From NCBI GenBank assembly GCA_005281725.1, contig SSBO01000015.1, forward strand, positions 1 through 64,000: DNA of 64,000 nt. Direction: 5' to 3'. The stretch comes from Wuchereria bancrofti (Eukaryota; Nematoda; Chromadorea; Rhabditida; Onchocercidae). The position numbers were made by a program, and so were the translations under genes. Of this stretch, positions 57,842 to 64,000 are shown in pieces. The notes below the pieces were generated by a model, which was given only the letters and a program-made list of their open reading frames with translations, did not search any database and was not told where the DNA came from. How positions within the stretch are numbered: position 1 is the first letter of the stretch; each line of letters opens with the position of its first letter.

Positions 57842-59726
57842 TTAGGAAAGGTAAGACAATTCTACACCATCATCTTGATGTTGGCGCTCAATTTGTTCGC
57901 GAGCAAATTGCACATATTGCTCATGTTGCTCTAAAAAAAAATTTTTATTTTTTGGAATCCTTTGAAATAAATACATCTCAACCTTGAAAGAAGATCAAGT
58001 GACATGGCAATGTTTTTCAAATGAGAACGGATGATACAACTGCATATTTTTCTGGCTGCCGCAAAGAAAAAGCAACTTAATCAAATATGCGATAAGCAAA
58101 AATTACCTTCTAAACGCTGGTTCAATACTGTTTCATATTCATATCTAAGACGTACTTCCTGCTGCTTCAACAGCCTTTCGCAGATCATCATCACCTGAAA
58201 ACCGGAAAAATCAAAAATTCAACAAGATCACGCAGCAGTCTTTACCTACTCCCTGAAGTTGTCCGACGGCTGATCTTTCTTTTCCTCCTAACAAGGTAAC
58301 CGCAGTTTTACAGACGCGCTTACACACGTGCTGAAGTACTGAAGTATGCAAGCTACTTGTTAGGCTCTTAAAAGAATTGACTGTAAACAGAAGATCCTTC
58401 CAGGACAATTTCGTGCATAATTATTCTGATTTTGATGATTATGTGGAATTAATCAGCCATCAAAAAAATGCAGCTTAAGGCTCAAAAGCTTGCCTGTTTT
58501 AGAGAAAACTGTGGTTTCTCGTACAAGTCCTTCATTGATGATGTCTTTTGCATATTTGTTTCACCTTCTGATTCGCTGCCCGACTAAAATTCCATAGATA
58601 ATACTTAAATTATCAATTTGCATATATACTGTAAACAGGTCGCTTATAACGATTGAAAGTCAATTACTCATTGCTTTTCTATGACATGTTTAAATATAAT
58701 TTAGTTTAAGACTTTTTCGAGAATTTCCGCAATGCTCACATTATTATTGGGTGATAATGGTGCCTCACGATAACCATGTTCTGAATCCGTTCCGTTCCCA
58801 GATGCCACATTACAAGAAAAATGAGACCCGTAACGCTGTACAACGGCACTTCCTTCACCGCTACCTGTGCTCACTCCGCTTGAAGTGAGCGTGCGATGTG
58901 GAATCAGATGCCGACGTTTCAGATAACGCACCTGAAAATGATGTCCCATATACGAAACCCAGAATGTAAAATCCCAAAGCATGGTGAAAATAAAGCGATT
59001 CATATATATACACTCAAATACATATGCATTCTTTCATATATCACTTACTTCAGCCCGTAAGTATGATTCTAGCTGTCCAGGTGAGAGCTGCAAATTATTG
59101 CCAACTCGGGCAAATGGTGAATTATCATAGGCCTCACGATCCTGCAACACCAACAGTTTACGTAAGTTCGAAAAAAACTTTTCTTTATTAAAGAGAAACT
59201 CCTTCAAATATCATAAAGAGAAAATCAATAAAAGACTCCTCTACTAAAAAAACACCGCTACAGAACAGAAATACACTGCACACCGAAAATGCACAAAAGT
59301 ATTTCTAGAATACTTCTTCAATCGAACTAAAAAAATTGCATAACTAGTACCCTACCAAATAATGGAATCTTTGACAACTGTAGACTAAACATCGTCGATA
59401 TCAGCACAAAGCGGTTTCCCCATATAAGTTGTTCAATCCAACAATACACGAATAACATAACTTTCCCTCAGTGTCTACATAAATTGTAATCTAAAGGAAG
59501 AAACTGACAAATGTAGAAAGAAGAGATTAATTACTTTTGGATCTCGTAGTTGCATCAAAGCACTCGGTGCACCTGAAGTTGGCAATGAAGCAGCAATAGT
59601 ACCAATTTGTGCACGGAATGGTGAGCAATGTGTCTGCGTATGACGTGCACGTTTTACTTCACCTCCTTCCGCAAGTAGATAATCATCATAATCGTATGGC
59701 CTTTTTAATGCAACTCCACAAGCCAT
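57842..59726 (-). CDS. akir-1: Akirin, nuclear regulator of transcription and proteasome import
   Basis: Akirins are small nuclear proteins that link transcription factors to chromatin remodellers and, in mammals, guide proteasomes into the nucleus. Six exons: 59535-59726, 59049-59141, 58740-58931, 58494-58583, 58107-58194, 57842-57930; 247 aa (human AKIRIN2 203). The start MACGVALKRPYDYD is the akirin N-terminus, and KRAR at 25-28 is the usual nuclear localisation signal. The middle (about 65-180) is Ser/Gly/Asn-rich and longer than in vertebrates. The C-terminal helix is conserved (MMICERLLKQQEVRLRYEYE, QYVQFAREQIERQ) and ends ELSYLS, matching SYVS at the human end. Exon 4 ends at a GC donor (CAG|GCAAGC), the only join that keeps the frame. 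In exon 3 a strong GTGAGC donor is used; reading through it would end the protein at 58701. Upstream ATGs in frame exist but MACG is the family start. Confidence 0.95.
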
Positions 59727-61593
59727 GATTAATCGCACTATCACAAGTTAAATTTACCTGAAAAAATATGCTGCACAAACTATTTTCACTCATTTCCTCC
59801 TGCATATTTGAATGCCGTACTTTTAGAAGCAATAAGCACACCTTAAAGTATTACACAACATATATGAGGCATTGCGCCTCAACCATTCTTGAATTGGCTG
59901 AGAAATTTTCAATGAGATCAACAATCTTGTCCAAAAATTGTAAGGTATCCCACTGTATTTTCCTAACTTCCTCCCATTCTTTCCTTCCCTCCCTCCTATC
60001 GCTACATGAGCAGTATGCAAACACTGACAGTACTAAAAAACATTTCTTGAACAACTGAAAATTTCTCCTGAAAGAATCACATTATTATTATTACTGTCAT
60101 CATTATTTATATTGGTATTACCAATAAGTCTCGATAAGCACGACCACCTGTATGTGCACAAGTATTTGTACTTTATTATCGATTAAATTTGGCTATCTCT
60201 AACATGAACATCACTAGAACATCATGCACATATCTATATGTAAAACTAAACTTGAACATGAGAACAAATGTTGGAAATTAGAATAACATAAAGAAAAACA
60301 AAGATATTGTAAAACCAGTTTCACAATCTTATCTCAAAAAAAAAAAAAAAATTTTAGGTAATTTGCGAGAAAATCATAAATGGCACAGCAATTTTCCGAT
60401 AAAAGTGATACAACATTTAATGGTTATTTTGTACAAAATTTTTGCTACATTTTTACATTATTCCACGCAATCTACGCCAGCTCATCACTTTTTGAAAAAT
60501 AATAGTTGAGGAATACCTAATCAACAGTATACCTAGTTAATAGCATTAAAACTACATGAACTCTCCTCACCCCTCACCACCTCCCCTACCAATTACCAAT
60601 TACAAAACGGCCCGACACTACCAATCTAACTTTGGTCTGATTTTCTAGTTACATCACGCTGCTTACTTCATTCTTGTGCAGGGTCGAAATGAAAAAATCT
60701 CATCCCATCGGATATTTTCAGTTATTTACCATTTATTTAATTATAATTATTTTGCTCCAAGAAGAGTAATAATTTTTAAAAAAGAGGATTTATACAGTTA
60801 TTTTTAATGTATTTTCAAATGTGAATATTATTTCCTCTGCTTTTGTTAGATTATTAATGATATATTATGAACGGAATTGAAATAATTCAAAATAGATTTA
60901 ATTTGATGTAACGTTTATTTTCTATTTTTAAAAAAAATTACAATTAACAATTGAAAGTGACTGCAGATAGAATTAGTGTAATTTCATTCAAAATTTAATT
61001 CAAAATAAGATTGTGAGTCGTTAAATTTACTAAGGCAAAGTTTAGCTGTGAAATATTTGGAGATTACAAGTCATCTAATTTGAAATGTAAGACAAAAATT
61101 AAGTTATAGTTGCATAAAGTGTTTATTATTTCGAAATATTTGAATTACTTAAAACGCATATTGTGTTCTGCTGTCATTATTCCGTAAAATGCTATAAATT
61201 TTATTAATTTCTATAAATGTCATTTATAATTTAATTGTAATTAATCGAAATAAATCAAATCAAAATTATAACAGAAATCTGACAAATATTTTAAAAAACG
61301 AAAAAAAATTATACCAGTTGTCCATATAATTAAAAAGTTTAAAATAATGCGATAAAAGTTACATACATTTTTAATCACATATTATCTATCAAACCTGTCT
61401 ATTCATCAAAATTTACAATTTCGAAATATTTGAAAATACTTAGAAGCTAAAATGCAAGCGATGTTAATTTTTCAGATGCTAAATAACAATTCAGTGAAGA
61501 TTTCTCATGAATTAATAAATTATGTAGAATAATCAGTAATGTGGGAGTGAATGTTGAACTATAAATCCTTATCGCATTATTATATCTGTTGGC

Positions 61594-61628
61594 CTATCTG
61601 ATCTGATCTGATCCGATCCGATCCGATC
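61594..61628. repeat. GATCT/GATCC pentamer array
   Basis: About six consecutive pentamers, first GATCT then GATCC, in otherwise AT-rich intergenic DNA. Confidence 0.85.
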
Positions 61629-63430
61629 CCGTTGTATGTTGCAATAATGATCTCATATGACGATCGATTAAGTATTTATTTTCAAATATTTTTTTCTTTT
61701 TCTTTTGATAAACAAAAATATTAGTTAGGTTATCTCTTTTTTTTTCAGTCTTTTATTACAAATAATAATTTAATCAATTGAAATATCTAATTCCAAACAT
61801 TCTTTCTAGTGGCAACAAAAAAAAAAAAGCTAACTGATTGTGGGAATATTTTCTCAGCTTTTTAAAACTATTATTTCCATGATGAAATGGCATTTTATTA
61901 TCGTTGTACTATGTGCAAATGCATGAGAGAATTATTGAACAGATAATGATGGATAGATATACTGAAATAACGAATATATATTGAAATGAGAAAATAATAA
62001 GTAGATGTACTGAAATGATTATGGATAAATGCACTGATGGAAGTGTGAAATATTGAAATACTGAATATATCAAAATATTGAAAAAAAAAATATTAGACTA
62101 TTGGAATAGATAAAAAATTCGTTATGGTAATCAATTTAAAATAAAAATGAAAAAAAAACACCTTTTATAGAGGCTAATTGATTATCTGCGCCACATGCGC
62201 CACATCTTACTTCAAAATTATTTTCGAAATGTAAATTTTTATTATTTTTTCACAATTGTTTTCTTTAAAATTTTATAAAAGAAGTATTCTCTAAGCACAT
62301 TATTTTTATTAATTTTTATTTTGATAACACTAAGTGTTACATTGAGAATTGATTACTTTTCTTTTTTCAAAAATTTTCCAAATTATAAATTTAATAAATA
62401 AAAAAAAAAAATGAAATAGAAAAGTTTTTATTGGCTCTTTAATAATTTTATTGTAATCGACAATTTTCCTTTTACCATCACATCGTTTTTTTTTTGTTTC
62501 GTTTTATGTAAAATTTTTATAAAACTTTAGCTAAATCAAATGAAAATGAGAATGTTTGCATGTTCTCACAAACAAATATTCTCATTTCCATCTATTCAAA
62601 TCATTTATACGTATTATTTGTACAGCAATTGTTTGATTTTTCTTTTTTTCTTTTTTTTGACGCTATCATTTAGTTACAACAATTTTCAGCTTTGACATAA
62701 CAAAATATTTATTAAGCATTTATTTAAAAAAAAAAAAGGAGAAAATAAAAATTCTTTTCCAATTAATTTCACACATTTTTTCATCTTTCTATTATTTTAA
62801 AGAAGTTTTTAAATCATATTTATTATCTTTCTGATTTTGATTTCTTGTTTTTGAATTGCTGAACTAAGCTACATGTTATTTAATATAGTTTTTAAAACTT
62901 TATATTATCCTAAAGAAGGAACGGAATAAAATGTATAATTAACTGACTAAGAAGTTATTATTCAATCATTCGATATGCCAATTTTACTATCCAAATAATT
63001 TTATTGCTTCAAAAACAGTTTAACATGCCTTTCTAATAGCAGCAAAAAAATTTTTGACATTTAACTTTATTTAAAATCATTTCAATTTCTGCTTTTGTTT
63101 TTCAGTAAAAAAACTAAAAAGACATATTCCAATTTAATTTTGCATAACATTTCAATATATTTATTTTGAATATATTTAAATAAATTTAATTTAAACATCT
63201 TTTCAAACGATTCTTCACTTGTGCTAAACATTAATAATTGTAAGAATGATGATAACAATTAATTATTATCATTTCTGCTATCATCCAAGCATTTCTACTT
63301 TTCAATTTCATTTGCAATGCTTCGAAAGCATATTGCTTTATTTTTTGCAGATATATTTATAAAAATCCGTTTTGTGTATTCATTATCAAACGTTCGCTAA
63401 ATGAAATAATCAAATAAATTAAGCAACCGT

Positions 63431-63645
63431 TAAATTAAACAATCATAGAAATTAAGTAACCATTAAATCAAATAATAAGTAGAATCAAATGATCAGTGAA
63501 TTAAATAATTACCAACTTAAGATAATAAATACTAAATTAAACAATCATAGAAATTAAGTAACCATTAAATCAAATAATAAGTAGATCAAATACTCAGTGA
63601 ATTAAATAATTACTAACTTAAGATAATAAATACTAAATTAAACAA
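63431..63645. repeat. 101-102-bp tandem repeat, about 2.1 copies
   Basis: Unit 1 at 63431-63532 and unit 2 at 63533-63633 are nearly identical (few substitutions and a one-base indel), followed by the first 12 bases of a third unit. Each starts TAAATTAAACAATCATAGAA. A minisatellite-like local duplication, recent judging by identity. Confidence 0.9.
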
Positions 63646-64000
63646 ATCTAAGTGATCATTAAAACCACATTATGATCAATAGCACGTATCACGTAGATAT
63701 GATACGGAAGATTTAATATCGAAAGGAAAAAAAAACCATTGCAATTACTTAACAGCACGTAAAGATATAAAGATTAGCAGAATGAAACGTTAAACCATTT
63801 ATATCATTTTTCATTAATATTTTTATTTTTCTATAAATTTAGAAATTTCAAAAATTTATGAATTTTAAATTTCAATTTTATAAAAGAATGAATTAATGTC
63901 ATCTACAGGAAAATATCAACTTATTTCATTCCTTCCTTCTAACAATTGCAGCATTCCTAAAATATTTTGAAAACTTGTTGCAATCTTGGAAATGTTTTGC

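Larger units (their letters stand above)
59727..64000. other. Upstream of akirin; repeats, no gene seen
   Basis: 4.3 kb. The first 1 kb is richer in GC, with a CA/CT-rich patch at 60560-60690, and probably carries the akirin promoter and 5' UTR. The rest is very AT-rich. It includes a GATCT/GATCC pentamer array (61594-61628) and a 101-102-bp tandem repeat (63431-63645). No coding exon could be supported. Confidence 0.5.

Noticed and set aside
58701..58740. Akirin exon 3 reading through to a stop at 58701
   Set aside because: A strong GTGAGC donor at 58739 leads in phase to exons that encode the conserved akirin C-terminus, so the read-through is probably intron.

Overview
This is nuclear DNA of a multicellular eukaryote, almost certainly a nematode and, by inference, a spirurid or filarial species. 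The base composition is AT-rich. Genes are broken into many short exons by small introns with GT...TTTCAG borders, 3' ends look compact, and a nematode-type PTP and a nematode-type membrane collagen are present. Two runs of N (23335-23359 and 35830-36166) show it is a draft assembly. I saw no tRNA, rRNA, transposase, CRISPR or viral gene. Almost every real exon is shorter than 100 codons, so the genes were rebuilt by joining exons with matching splice phase and checking the result against remembered family sequences.

Layout. 2328-6731 (-) sorting nexin 17. 8068-18693 (+) SMC5 cohesin-like ATPase, 30 exons. 19652-26097 (-) TTLL11-type polyglutamylase. 29726-30684 (-) a tiny two-exon Pmp3 family membrane protein. 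31-37.7 kb is gene-poor, with two candidate orphan exons on the plus strand. 37747-39621 (-) GAS41/YEATS4. 42773-48540 (+) a divergent nematode-type protein tyrosine phosphatase with an unrecognised N-terminal half. 51514-55538 (+) a transmembrane collagen with a long non-collagen tail. 57842-59726 (-) akirin. 59.7-64 kb holds upstream sequence and repeats only.

Orientation. SNX17 and SMC5 are divergent, with 1.3 kb between them. SMC5 and TTLL11 are convergent. GAS41 and the PTP are divergent. PTP and collagen are tandem. Collagen and akirin are convergent. The genes are housekeeping or regulatory and do not form one pathway: endosomal recycling (SNX17), genome maintenance (SMC5), tubulin modification (TTLL11), chromatin reading (GAS41) and nuclear regulation (akirin). 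I see no operon and no new multi-gene system.

The least expected items are the 325-residue acidic, polyQ and Ser/Thr-rich tail spliced onto the collagen, the PTP with a WND loop and unknown N-terminal half, a 32-bp tandem duplication across a TTLL11 splice donor, two in-phase GC-AG introns, an intronic hairpin in the PTP gene, and possible exons of an unknown gene near 31.7 and 35.3 kb.
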